From Rubripirellula amarantea (GTDB taxonomy: Bacteria; Planctomycetota; Planctomycetia; Pirellulales; Pirellulaceae), in the NCBI RefSeq assembly GCF_007859865.1, contig NZ_SJPI01000003.1:919406-983405 (forward strand): DNA of 64,000 nt, in the 5' to 3' direction. Below the pieces are notes generated by a model, which ran no database searches, was not told the DNA's origin, and worked only from the letters and a program-made list of their open reading frames with translations. This document shows positions 36,944-45,352 of this stretch, piece after piece (the stretch's first letter is position 1; each line of letters begins with the position of its first letter). The position numbers were made by a program, and so were the translations under genes.

Positions 36944-37469
36944 GTTCTCTTCGTCTAAAGGATGACGCACTGGGTTGCACTGCGTGAACTGTCGCACCGT
37001 GTCGCACCGTGTTGAACCGTGTTGCGTCGCGTTGAACCGTGTTGCGTCGGCAAGTTGCGTCGAGTCGGGCCCAATAACCGAACGGAGCCGCTTTCAAGCT
37101 AACCAATCAAGTCGGACTGATGATCGCGGGGCGGATGCACAAAGACCCACGTCGAAGGCGGCTGCCAAAGTTCTTTCAGAGCTCTATCAGATCAAAATGC
37201 CAGAGATCGGACATCCCCAGTGATCCCCCCAGTTTCCTACTGTGCGTATTTTGACGCCACCGGTGGCCAGAGTGTCCGTTTTTTCCAATCTGATGCCAGC
37301 GGGTTACAATGTGTGGACCAGACACCTTTTATAGTACGGACTACGGTTTTTCCCTAGAAAGTGACGGTTACCGAGGCCTGTCCACCAATTGCCTTGCGAC
37401 GAGGGAACGCAAAAATAAGGCAACCGATATCGCTTGCCGACCGTTCATACGCTTCAACCAAACCTTCGC
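36944..37469. other. Divergent intergenic region with tandem repeats
   Basis: About 526 non-coding bases between the epimerase and the protease gene. It contains the 10-bp repeat array at 36991-37050. A short ORF over it (36975-37223, plus) is Cys/Ser/Arg-rich and not called. Promoters for both divergent genes are expected here. Confidence 0.5.
36991..37050. repeat. Six 10-bp tandem repeats upstream of the epimerase
   Basis: Six 10-base units in a row: GTCGCACCGT twice, GTTGAACCGT, GTTGCGTCGC, GTTGAACCGT and GTTGCGTCGG. The last four form a 20-bp unit twice. The array is 48 bp upstream of the epimerase ATG and its period matches one DNA turn. Confidence 0.8.
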
Positions 37470-38666
37470 ATGAGTGCCAACTTGCCATATTCGACCTTGA
37501 TCAACGCAAGCCATCATGCAGCAAGCGTCCAACCCGGACGAGCGATTTTGACCGTTTTGGTGATCGTTTTGCTCGCACCATGGGTTAGTGCTCAGTTTCC
37601 CGTCGAGGCAACTCCGCAACCAGGAATTGCGTCCTTGGAATACGGGAGTCCGCTTCCGTCGGGCGAGTTCAGCCCACGATTGCAAACATCGAATGAGGTT
37701 ACATCGAAGGCGGCGTCGACGTCCGCTGGAACTGAAGTACCAGTACCAGCCGACTTGAAGGACCTGCTGGAAAATGGCGGTGAGCCTAGCTCCATCAAAC
37801 AACTCAAGTTGCTCGAACGACAAAATCAATTCGTTGCCACGCGAGGATCTGCTTGCACCGTAAGCGTCCAAATTGGCCCTGCGCAAGGTTGCGGTGTGAT
37901 CATTACCGAGAGCGGATATGTATTGACCGCAGCACACGTCGCGATGCGACCAGGCAAAAACGCTCAGGTCACGCTCTCCAATGGACGAACCGTCGTGGCG
38001 CGAACGTTGGGGATGAATCGTAATGTCGATGCGGGCTTGATGAAAATTGAGCCCAACCAAAACAACGGTCGGCCATGGCCTCACGCGACATTGGGCACCA
38101 GCAAGAACTTGACGCCCGGAATGTGGTGCATCGCAACGGGACATCCGGGTGGATACGATCCGTCTCGCGGACCGGTGGCCCGCGTCGGTCGTATTTTGCG
38201 GACTCGTTTGGGTGCCATTGAAACCGATTGCGCGTTGATTGGTGGTGATAGTGGTGGACCGCTATTCGACATTGCTGGTCGGCTGATCGCGGTGCACAGT
38301 CGAATCGGGAACGACGTCTCAGAAAATCTTCATGTGCCGGTCGACTTCTATGGCACGTCGTGGGATCGGATGCGAGCGGGCGAGGCGTACGGATACTTAC
38401 CGGGATTTCGTCCCGTATTGGGCGTTACTGGCAGTTCTTCGGGTCCACGTGCGGTCGTTGATATTGTCAAACCAGGGTCGCCAGCAGAAGAAGCAGGCAT
38501 TGTTCCTGGTGATGAAATCAATCAGTTTGGCGAAACTGGCATCACTAATTTCGAGGCGCTAAAATCAGCGGTATCTAATACAATGCCTGGTGAAAGAGTT
38601 CCGATTTGGCTCCGGCGTGAAGGCAGGAGCATTCGTGTCGTTGTTGAAATTGGCCGAGCCGATTAA
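37470..38666 (+). CDS. Trypsin-like serine protease with C-terminal PDZ domain (active-site intact)
   Basis: About 398 residues from ATG at 37470; a TTG at 37434 is possible. Signal peptide or anchor helix AILTVLVIVLLAPWVSA. A trypsin-fold domain with the complete triad: His in TAAHVA (near 156), Asp in RNVDAGLMKI and Ser in GGDSGGPLFD. A PDZ domain (AVVDIVKPGSPAEEAGIVPGD, then MPGERVPIWLRREG) follows, as in HtrA/Deg proteases but without the LoopA/linker details of DegP. Envelope quality control is the likely role. The next gene, 52 bp downstream, is a catalytically degenerate relative. Confidence 0.9.
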   Translation: MSANLPYSTLINASHHAASVQPGRAILTVLVIVLLAPWVSAQFPVEATPQPGIASLEYGSPLPSGEFSPRLQTSNEVTSKAASTSAGTEVPVPADLKDLLENGGEPSSIKQLKLLERQNQFVATRGSACTVSVQIGPAQGCGVIITESGYVLTAAHVAMRPGKNAQVTLSNGRTVVARTLGMNRNVDAGLMKIEPNQNNGRPWPHATLGTSKNLTPGMWCIATGHPGGYDPSRGPVARVGRILRTRLGAIETDCALIGGDSGGPLFDIAGRLIAVHSRIGNDVSENLHVPVDFYGTSWDRMRAGEAYGYLPGFRPVLGVTGSSSGPRAVVDIVKPGSPAEEAGIVPGDEINQFGETGITNFEALKSAVSNTMPGERVPIWLRREGRSIRVVVEIGRAD

Positions 38667-38718
38667 CGCTCACCGTTTAACTGTTTTCTTTCTAAGCACT
38701 CATCCTGTTCTGACGCCC

Positions 38719-39723
38719 ATGATTTTCATTCGGCCACTCGCACTTGCCCAAGTGCTTAGCATCGCTTCCATCTTCGTCCTTTTCGACGGGGTGTCCGCCG
38801 ACGAACGTCGTGATAATGCCACGATGACGCGTCTGTTCACACCGGTCGCCGAGTCGGTGAAGTCATCGGTCGCTCAGGTGCTTAGCGGAGGTCGTCCGGT
38901 CGCGTTGGCGACGATCGTTTCGTCGGATGGCTACCTGTTGACCAAGCGAAGTGAGTTGAGCAATGACCCCATTCGCGTTCGCTTGTCCGACAACCGAATG
39001 TATCCGGCGCGAGTGGCCGCGGTTCGGCGTCAGAATGATCTAGCACTCTTGCGAGTCGATGCCAACATCTCGCTTCAGGCCATTACTTTTACTGATACGA
39101 CGCCACTGATCGCCAGCTTTCTAGTTAGCACCGGTCGAACGGGGCGCCCCATCGGAATAGGAGTATTAGGGGTTCCGGCTCGCCGAATTGAGAAAGACGC
39201 TATTTTGGGAGTTCGGTTGCGGAACAACGACCAAGGCCGCCCGATTGTTCGCGATGTCATTCCCAACAGTGGTGCCGAATCAGCCGGAATTGTCCCAGGC
39301 GATCTGATCATTGCGATTAACGGACGTCGTGAGTCCAGTGCCAACAGCGTGATATCGAAGCTAAAAGAAATGTTCCCGGGTGAAAACGTGCGATTGACGA
39401 TTGAACGAAGCACGGAATTGACGGGACTGCAAACCTTGGAAATGGATGCCAAGATTCACGACCTCGGTGTTCTACGTGAGTCCGAGAACGACTCGCGAGT
39501 CAACGGACCTCGAAACGTCAGACTTAATGGCTTCGAACGTGTGATCCAACACGACACAGTTCTGGATCCGGATGAATGCGGTGGCCCGCTGCTGGACACC
39601 GACGGCAACGTAATTGGGATCAACATCGCTCGCGCCGGAAGAGTGGTTAGCTATGCATTACCTTCTTCGCTGGTGATGCGAGAATTAGAAGACATGTTGC
39701 GTGAGGCTCGCGGATCTCAGTGA
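38719..39723 (+). CDS. Pseudoprotease: degenerate trypsin fold with PDZ domain inserted
   Basis: About 334 residues from ATG at 38719; the frame runs up to a GTG at 38590 overlapping the previous gene. Signal peptide is seen. The first barrel is recognisable (ALATIVSSDGYLLTKRSELSN, VRLSDNRMYPARVAAVRRQNDLALLRVD): the His position (TNNHVV in DegP) is TKRSEL and only Asp is retained. A PDZ domain then interrupts (IVRDVIPNSGAESAGIVPGDLI), and the second barrel resumes with VLDPDECGGPLLDTDGNVIGIN, where Ser is Cys. It probably regulates or docks to the neighbouring active protease. A 17-bp three-copy repeat begins at its stop. Confidence 0.8.
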   Translation: MIFIRPLALAQVLSIASIFVLFDGVSADERRDNATMTRLFTPVAESVKSSVAQVLSGGRPVALATIVSSDGYLLTKRSELSNDPIRVRLSDNRMYPARVAAVRRQNDLALLRVDANISLQAITFTDTTPLIASFLVSTGRTGRPIGIGVLGVPARRIEKDAILGVRLRNNDQGRPIVRDVIPNSGAESAGIVPGDLIIAINGRRESSANSVISKLKEMFPGENVRLTIERSTELTGLQTLEMDAKIHDLGVLRESENDSRVNGPRNVRLNGFERVIQHDTVLDPDECGGPLLDTDGNVIGINIARAGRVVSYALPSSLVMRELEDMLREARGSQ

Positions 39724-39772
39724 GACGCTGATCTAAGCAAGACGCTGATCACAGTAAGACGCTGATCACGAC
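39722..39772. repeat. 17-bp tandem repeat, three copies, beginning at a stop codon
   Basis: Units 39722-39738, 39739-39755 and 39756-39772 share the core AGACGCTGATC. The first unit starts on the second base of the TGA stop. As 17 is not a multiple of 3, the three TGA triplets fall in three different frames. Confidence 0.8.
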
Positions 39773-39860
39773 AAGGCTTGGGGTAAGCCCCGCCGATTTT
39801 GATTAGCTTGGTGAACTGGGTCGCTTTCTAATCGATTGCCTCGCTGCCTCCCTCAGCCGA

Positions 39861-40361
39861 TCACAGCAACTTTTGCAATAACACGACGTCAATCCATTCG
39901 TCGTTCATGCGTCCGACCTCTTTTTGAACTCCGATAATTTCGAATCCGAGCGATTGATGAAAGGCGATGCTGGATTGATTGTCGGCAATGATGCGAGCCA
40001 TCAGATGATGCACCTCAGCGTCGCAGCACGCTTGATGAAGTGAGTGCATCAGTTGTGTCCCGATTCCGCGACTGATGGATTTTGGATGCACGTAGACGGC
40101 CGATTCAAGCGAGAACCGATACCCAAACCGAGCGCTGAATCGCTTGGCCGAAGCCCAACCGACCAGGGCATCGTCGATCGTCGCGACGCACCAGTGTGCC
40201 CCCGGATCGCCATCTAAAAGGCTTTGAGCTTGAACGGGCGACCATGGCGAGTTGTCAAACGTAGATCCTCCGACATGAATGTAGTGATTGTAAATTTCGG
40301 CGATGGCATGAACATCCCTTGATCCGGCAGGTCGCACGACACAGTCAGAACGCTGGCTCAT
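39861..40361 (-). CDS. GNAT N-acetyltransferase, phosphinothricin-acetyltransferase-like
   Basis: About 166 residues from ATG at 40361, overlapping the stop of the upstream hydrolase by one base (TGATG). GNAT landmarks: IAEIYNHYIHVGGSTFD, LVGWASAKRF, LESAVYVHPKSISRGIGTQLMHSL with the acetyl-CoA loop RGIGTQL, ARIIADNQSSIAFHQSLGFEIIGVQKEVG. This is the Pat/Bar/YncA-like group that acetylates amino-group toxins or amino acid analogues. Substrate is not predictable. Confidence 0.9.
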   Translation of the reverse strand: MSQRSDCVVRPAGSRDVHAIAEIYNHYIHVGGSTFDNSPWSPVQAQSLLDGDPGAHWCVATIDDALVGWASAKRFSARFGYRFSLESAVYVHPKSISRGIGTQLMHSLHQACCDAEVHHLMARIIADNQSSIAFHQSLGFEIIGVQKEVGRMNDEWIDVVLLQKLL

Positions 40362-41233
40362 CACTTCGCAACCAAAACGTGTGATTGCTGCCACAACCAC
40401 GCCAATGCCACTTCGATCTGACGCTCATGATCCTCAGTAGGAATTCCGTCATGATCGAGTCCGTCCAGGCTGACCAATCGAAAATCACCGCCGTAATCAT
40501 CGATAATCATTTGTTGCAGTTCAGGTAGGACGAGAGAGTCGAGTTCGGATTTAAGAAACACCGCAGGTGCACGTACTTGCGGGGCAGTCCAATGCGCGTT
40601 CATTTGCGGAATCACACTATCAGCTACTGGATATATCCATCGCCCGAGCAAATAATCTGATGCAACGTGTTTGATGACCGGAACCAATGGCGGAGGATTC
40701 CGCAAAACCAAGCCATCAACTCGACGGGCTGTCCTGGGGTCCGATGCAAGATGAAGCGCCGTATTGCACCCGAGACTGTTGCCACACAACCAAAGAACTG
40801 TTTCGTCTGTCAACTCGTTTTCAATGACTTGCTCGAGCATGTCCGACGCCGCCGCAACCATTTCGGTAAGGCTCGCCTTGCCTTCGCTGTTGCCATAGCC
40901 CGGTGGATTCCAAGTGATCACTTTGCCGCTAAGCGAATCTTGAAACGAACGCACGAGTGAGAGTGGGAACGAACTGGCGCGTTCGGCGCGGCCGGCAGTA
41001 CCGGGGAACTTTACAACGACAACATCTGGTGTTCGCGCTTGATCGCCGATGCATCGCTCAAAGGCCTGCGTACGGCCCGCAGATGTTTTGAAAGTGATGG
41101 GCCGCTGGTCACCCGAATCAAGGAAATGCCTCGATGGTCGCAGCACTAGGCGATCGAGTAGATAGCGGCGAAATCGACGAATCGGCACAATGGATTCCAA
41201 AACGCGAACAGTGACAGAACTCAACAGTGACAC
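40361..41233 (-). CDS. Alpha/beta hydrolase
   Basis: A 290-residue protein with FPGTAGRAERASSFP, the nucleophile elbow CGNSLGCN (GxSxG-like: GNSLG) near 150, and a C-terminal DGLDHDGIPTE holding the catalytic His. No signal peptide. Its stop overlaps the GNAT start by one base, so the two are cotranscribed. The general fold is clear; the substrate is not. Alternative start codons near the N-terminus were not resolved. Confidence 0.82.
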   Translation of the reverse strand: MSLLSSVTVRVLESIVPIRRFRRYLLDRLVLRPSRHFLDSGDQRPITFKTSAGRTQAFERCIGDQARTPDVVVVKFPGTAGRAERASSFPLSLVRSFQDSLSGKVITWNPPGYGNSEGKASLTEMVAAASDMLEQVIENELTDETVLWLCGNSLGCNTALHLASDPRTARRVDGLVLRNPPPLVPVIKHVASDYLLGRWIYPVADSVIPQMNAHWTAPQVRAPAVFLKSELDSLVLPELQQMIIDDYGGDFRLVSLDGLDHDGIPTEDHERQIEVALAWLWQQSHVLVAK

Positions 41234-41310
41234 GGATACAGCGAAAGGGTAGCGGTCGACTCATATTAACTCGACGCCGCACCAATGGGGACGCCTGTTT
41301 TATGAGAACA

Positions 41311-43350
41311 TCAGTGAACCCGCTGCCCTGGCTTTGCCCCGTCGTCAATGGCCAATACGAACACTTCCGCCCCACCGGGACCGGCTGCCGTGACCATACC
41401 TTCGCTCAAACCAAACCGCATTTTCCGTGGCTTCAGATTAGCCACCATCACTACCAGTCGACCGATCAAATCCTCCGGCTCATATGCGGCTTTGATTCCC
41501 GCGAACACTTGGCGACGTTCGTCGCCACCAAGACTAAGAGTCAACTTCAGCAACTTGTTGGCCTCCGGAACATGCTCGGCATTTAGCACGCGAGCGACTC
41601 GCAAGTCCACCTTCACGAAATCATCAATCGTGATCTCTTCGGACATCGGCTCGTCCTTCAGAGGTTGATCTGAATCGTTGTACTTCGCTGCGATCGCATC
41701 GGCGGGCGATTCTTCGGCTTCGGCTTTGCTATCTTCAATCATCTTTTCTAAATCCTCTTTTTGAACTCGGTCTAACATGCGTTGAAATTTCCCAACGGGC
41801 GTTCCGACAATCGGCGTTTTGCTCTGGTCCCAGGACACGATCGTCTCGCCCAACAGTTCGCCACATTGTTTGGCAAGTTCGGGTAGAACGGGAGCCAAGT
41901 AAATGGCCAGTTGCCGAAACAAATTCAACGCTACGGTGCAAACATCGCGAAGCTCGTCCTGGCGTGCTTCGTCTTTCTTCATTTCCCATGGCTTGGCATG
42001 TTCAACAAACGGGTTGGCCGCATCGGCAAGCTCCATGATCAAACGCATCGCACGCGAGTAATCACACGCTTCGTAGGCTTCCGCAATCTTGTCGCCTGCT
42101 GTGGCGGCGTTTTTGAACAGGCCACCATCGTCCGGATAGGTGTCGCTCAATCCCGTTGAGTGCGCGAACTTTCCAACGCGGCTGGCCAAGTTGACCACTT
42201 TGCCGACGAGGTCACTGTTGACCTTCTCGACAAACTCATCAAGACCCAAGTCCAAGTCCTCGACGCGAGGAGTCAGCTTCGTGGCGTAGAAGTAACGCAA
42301 GTACGTAGGGTTGGTGTGCTTAAGATACGTCTCGGCGGAAACGAAAGTCCCCGTGCTCTTTGACATCTTCCCGCCATTAATCGTCAGGAAGCCGTGAATG
42401 TGAACCTTCGTTGGCAGCGAAAAACCAGCCGTCTTAAGCATGCCGGGCCAGAAGAGAGTGTGGAAGTAGGTGATGTCCTTACCGATGAAATGGTGAACTT
42501 CAGTCTGGTCGCTGTTCCACCAATCGGACAGTTCTTCGTTGTTGGCTTCGCACCACTGTTTTGTGCTTGCGACGTAGCCAATCGGCGCGTCGAACCATAC
42601 GTACCAGTAATTGCCAGGAGAGTCAGGAATTTCAAACCCAAAGTAAGGAGCCGGACGGCTGATATCCCAATCACGCAATTCATCCGAAAGGAAGTGCCCT
42701 TTTAAGTAGTTTGCAATTTCGCTTTGCAGTGCATCGCTCGAGTCGACCCAGTCGGCCAAGAACGCATGCAGCTTTTCAAGCTGGACAAACAAGTGCGTTG
42801 ATTCCCGCAGCACCGGCGTCGCTCCGCTGAGCGTGCTTTTGGGTTCAATCAACTCGGTCGGACTATAGGTATGCCCGTTGTTGCAGTTGTCACCTGCCTG
42901 ATCTGTCAATCCACAGTGCGGACACGTGCCTCGGACGAAACGATCAGCAAGAAACGTCTGAGCTTCGGGGTCGAACAATTGTTCAACCGGTCGCTCGGTG
43001 ACAAGGTCGGCTGATCGGAGGGATTGCCAGAATCGAGCACACAACTCTCGGTTGGCATCGCTATGAGTGCTTCCATAGTTATCAAACTCGATGCCGAAAT
43101 CAGCAAAGTCTCGCTGGTGAGCGGAACTCATATCGGCGATGACTTCTTCTTCGCTTCGTCCTTCTTTGCGAGCACGAATCATGATCGCGGTGCCATGGGT
43201 ATCATCGGCGCAAACGTACAGACAACGGTTGCCGACCAGCTTCTGGAAACGAACCCAGATATCGGTTTGGATGTACTCGACCAAGTGACCAATGTGGATA
43301 GGGCCGTTGGCGTAGGGCAGGGCGCTCGTTACGAGAAGTTGTCGGGTCAT
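41311..43350 (-). CDS. metG: Methionine--tRNA ligase
   Basis: A 679-residue class I aminoacyl-tRNA synthetase. Signature PIHIGHL at 16-22, the zinc knuckle CPHCG with [28 protein letters not shown], the KMSKS loop [11 protein letters not shown] near 335, the anticodon-binding helical domain with HAKPWEM, and a C-terminal EMAPII-like tRNA-binding domain from about 580 ([34 protein letters not shown]). Length fits the long MetG form with a C-terminal dimerisation domain. The gene is single and is divergent from the Nudix gene. Confidence 0.98.
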   Translation of the reverse strand: MTRQLLVTSALPYANGPIHIGHLVEYIQTDIWVRFQKLVGNRCLYVCADDTHGTAIMIRARKEGRSEEEVIADMSSAHQRDFADFGIEFDNYGSTHSDANRELCARFWQSLRSADLVTERPVEQLFDPEAQTFLADRFVRGTCPHCGLTDQAGDNCNNGHTYSPTELIEPKSTLSGATPVLRESTHLFVQLEKLHAFLADWVDSSDALQSEIANYLKGHFLSDELRDWDISRPAPYFGFEIPDSPGNYWYVWFDAPIGYVASTKQWCEANNEELSDWWNSDQTEVHHFIGKDITYFHTLFWPGMLKTAGFSLPTKVHIHGFLTINGGKMSKSTGTFVSAETYLKHTNPTYLRYFYATKLTPRVEDLDLGLDEFVEKVNSDLVGKVVNLASRVGKFAHSTGLSDTYPDDGGLFKNAATAGDKIAEAYEACDYSRAMRLIMELADAANPFVEHAKPWEMKKDEARQDELRDVCTVALNLFRQLAIYLAPVLPELAKQCGELLGETIVSWDQSKTPIVGTPVGKFQRMLDRVQKEDLEKMIEDSKAEAEESPADAIAAKYNDSDQPLKDEPMSEEITIDDFVKVDLRVARVLNAEHVPEANKLLKLTLSLGGDERRQVFAGIKAAYEPEDLIGRLVVMVANLKPRKMRFGLSEGMVTAAGPGGAEVFVLAIDDGAKPGQRVH

Positions 43351-43514
43351 GTCAGTTTCGTGATCGTCCGTAGTTCAATGATTCAGGCGGCCTAGTTGGT
43401 CGCGGATTGTAGTCGGCATCTCGTCTCAGGACGATGGATGGTCACCAGGGTCTATATTTTCCCGCAAAGCCAAGCAAGCTGGCAATCGACGCGAACATCG
43501 GTCATCTTAAAGTG

Positions 43515-44042
43515 ATGATTGACCTACCTATTCAAGACGTTTATCGCTTTTGCCCGCGATGTGGCAGCGCCAGCTCCAAAATTGGCGCGGTACCGTTTCG
43601 CTGTCCGTCTTGTGACTACACCCAATTTTTCGGTCCAGTGGGAGCAGTCGGCGGCCTTGTGGTCAACGACAGCGACGAACTGCTATTGGTTCGGCGAGCT
43701 AAAAACCCTGGACTTGGGAAATGGGGATTGCCCGGCGGTTTCGTAGATCACAACGAATCCATTGAGGACGCTTTGAAAAGAGAGGTCCACGAAGAAACGG
43801 CGTTGGATGTTATTTCGTTCGACTACTTGGCATCATTTCCCAATATCTATCGATACAAGGGTGTCGCGATCCCGGTGATTGATCTGTTCTATGTTTGCCG
43901 AGTCGCGACACCTTACCAAATCGAACTCGATAGGACTGAACTAGAGTCCTACCACTGGTGCCGACCTGGTCAATCGGAATTGAACGATATGGCGTTCGAA
44001 TCCAACCGCAAAGCGGTCGTTGCGTGGCTCGACCCTCCGTAG
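43515..44042 (+). CDS. Nudix hydrolase with N-terminal zinc ribbon
   Basis: About 175 residues from ATG at 43515; the frame runs from 43434. A zinc ribbon (FCPRCGSASSKIGAVPFRCPSC, with two CxxC pairs) precedes the Nudix domain. The Nudix box is GGFVDHNESIEDALKREVHEETALDV. This arrangement resembles NudC-like and NADH pyrophosphatase-type enzymes, which hydrolyse dinucleotide or nucleoside diphosphate derivatives; the substrate is unknown. 164 bp after the divergent MetG start. Confidence 0.9.
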   Translation: MIDLPIQDVYRFCPRCGSASSKIGAVPFRCPSCDYTQFFGPVGAVGGLVVNDSDELLLVRRAKNPGLGKWGLPGGFVDHNESIEDALKREVHEETALDVISFDYLASFPNIYRYKGVAIPVIDLFYVCRVATPYQIELDRTELESYHWCRPGQSELNDMAFESNRKAVVAWLDPP

Positions 44043-44269
44043 TGGGGAAAACCTTTCGTGTTTGGTTAGCCTGAATGGGTCCCCCAAGCATTTCATGCTC
44101 TCTCAAACACTGGTTTTTTGACATCCATCGTTGCAGTGTTCACTAAGTCAATGTACAACATTGCTTGTTGCAAGTGATTCTCATTAGAGAGTTCACTCCA
44201 GGCAAGCCAGCCAGCGTTCTCGCAAGCAAGCCAGCCAATACGATTCCCCATTTTATTGGCACGTTTGAG

Positions 44270-45304
44270 ATGACAAAGAAGTCTGTTTCGTCTGGTTTCA
44301 CGCTCGTTGAGCTATTGGTCGTGATTGCGATCATCGGTATTTTGGTCGGCCTGTTGCTCCCGGCTGTTCAGGCCGCTCGCGAAGCCGCTCGCCGAATGAG
44401 CTGCTCGAACAACATGAAACAGGTCGTTCTGGCGATTCACAATTACGAATCGGTGATGAAGGAACTTCCGCCGGCATGGTCGAAACCCGCGATGACGGGC
44501 GATGGTTGGTCACTGCAAGCTCGGATCCTGCCTTACCTAGAAAACTCGGCGTTGGACAATGCGATTGATTTCGCCGCTGGCTATGGTGCGGCGACGATCA
44601 CCGTGAACGGCCACACCTTGCCGGTATCGGCCTACCGCGTGCCCACGTATCTATGTCCCAGCGAAATCTTGGACGAACAGCGTGCCGGTGATAACGGCGC
44701 CGAACATTACCCACTTACCTACGCTTACAACGCCGGCATTTGGTTCGTTTATGATCCGGTTGATCCCGACAATTCTTTGGACGACAAGATTGGCGAAGGC
44801 ATGTTCACGGCTTGGAAAGGTCGCCGTTTCCGAGATTGTTTAGACGGTCTTAGCAACACGCTTGCAATGTCCGAAGTCAAAGCATGGAACCCCTACTATC
44901 GGGACGCCGGAAATACGGGAGACGTTATCATGCCAGAGGTCGCCGAAGATGTTTGCACTTTGGCAGGCTCTTTCAAAACGGATACCGGCCACACCGAGTG
45001 GGTCGACGGTCGAGTTCATCAATCCGGATTCACAACCACCTTCACCCCGAACACCAAGGTGCTCTGCGAAGTCGGTGGTATTGAGTACGACGTGGACTTC
45101 ACCAATTTCCGGGAAGGCAAAACCGCAACTGCTCCTGTACCGAGAACCTACGCTGCGGTGACCTCGCGGTCCTACCACACCGGCGGTGTGATGGTGGGCA
45201 TCCTCGATGGTTCCGTCCGCTTCTTCACCGATTCGATCGATCGCGAACTCTGGCAAGACCTTTCGACTCGTGCTGGTCACGAAGTTGTTGCCATGCCTGA
45301 TTGA
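44270..45304 (+). CDS. DUF1559 protein with prepilin-like N-terminus
   Basis: About 344 residues from ATG at 44270; upstream in-frame sequence from 44165 is Lys/Ala/Pro-rich and not typical. The N-terminus is a class III prepilin signal: SSGFTLVELLVVIAIIGILV, with cleavage expected after Gly before Phe. It continues with AVQAAREAARRMSCSNNMKQ, the DUF1559 start, and ends with the H-X9-DG motif (YHTGGVMVGILDGSVRFF). DUF1559 proteins are a large planctomycete family of pseudopilin-like surface proteins of unknown role. The gene is isolated and convergent with the giant membrane protein. Confidence 0.95.
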   Translation: MTKKSVSSGFTLVELLVVIAIIGILVGLLLPAVQAAREAARRMSCSNNMKQVVLAIHNYESVMKELPPAWSKPAMTGDGWSLQARILPYLENSALDNAIDFAAGYGAATITVNGHTLPVSAYRVPTYLCPSEILDEQRAGDNGAEHYPLTYAYNAGIWFVYDPVDPDNSLDDKIGEGMFTAWKGRRFRDCLDGLSNTLAMSEVKAWNPYYRDAGNTGDVIMPEVAEDVCTLAGSFKTDTGHTEWVDGRVHQSGFTTTFTPNTKVLCEVGGIEYDVDFTNFREGKTATAPVPRTYAAVTSRSYHTGGVMVGILDGSVRFFTDSIDRELWQDLSTRAGHEVVAMPD

Positions 45305-45352
45305 TCTAACCACCTATCTTAAAACGAGCGTGCAGTGAAGCGATCCGTCGAC

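Noticed and set aside
37368..38144. 258-residue minus-strand ORF over the protease gene
   Set aside because: Antisense to a well-supported trypsin/PDZ gene with intact motifs.
44203..44240. Direct repeat GCAAGCCAGCCA upstream of the DUF1559 gene
   Set aside because: Short, simple and AG/CC-rich; could arise by chance and lies in the uncertain start region.
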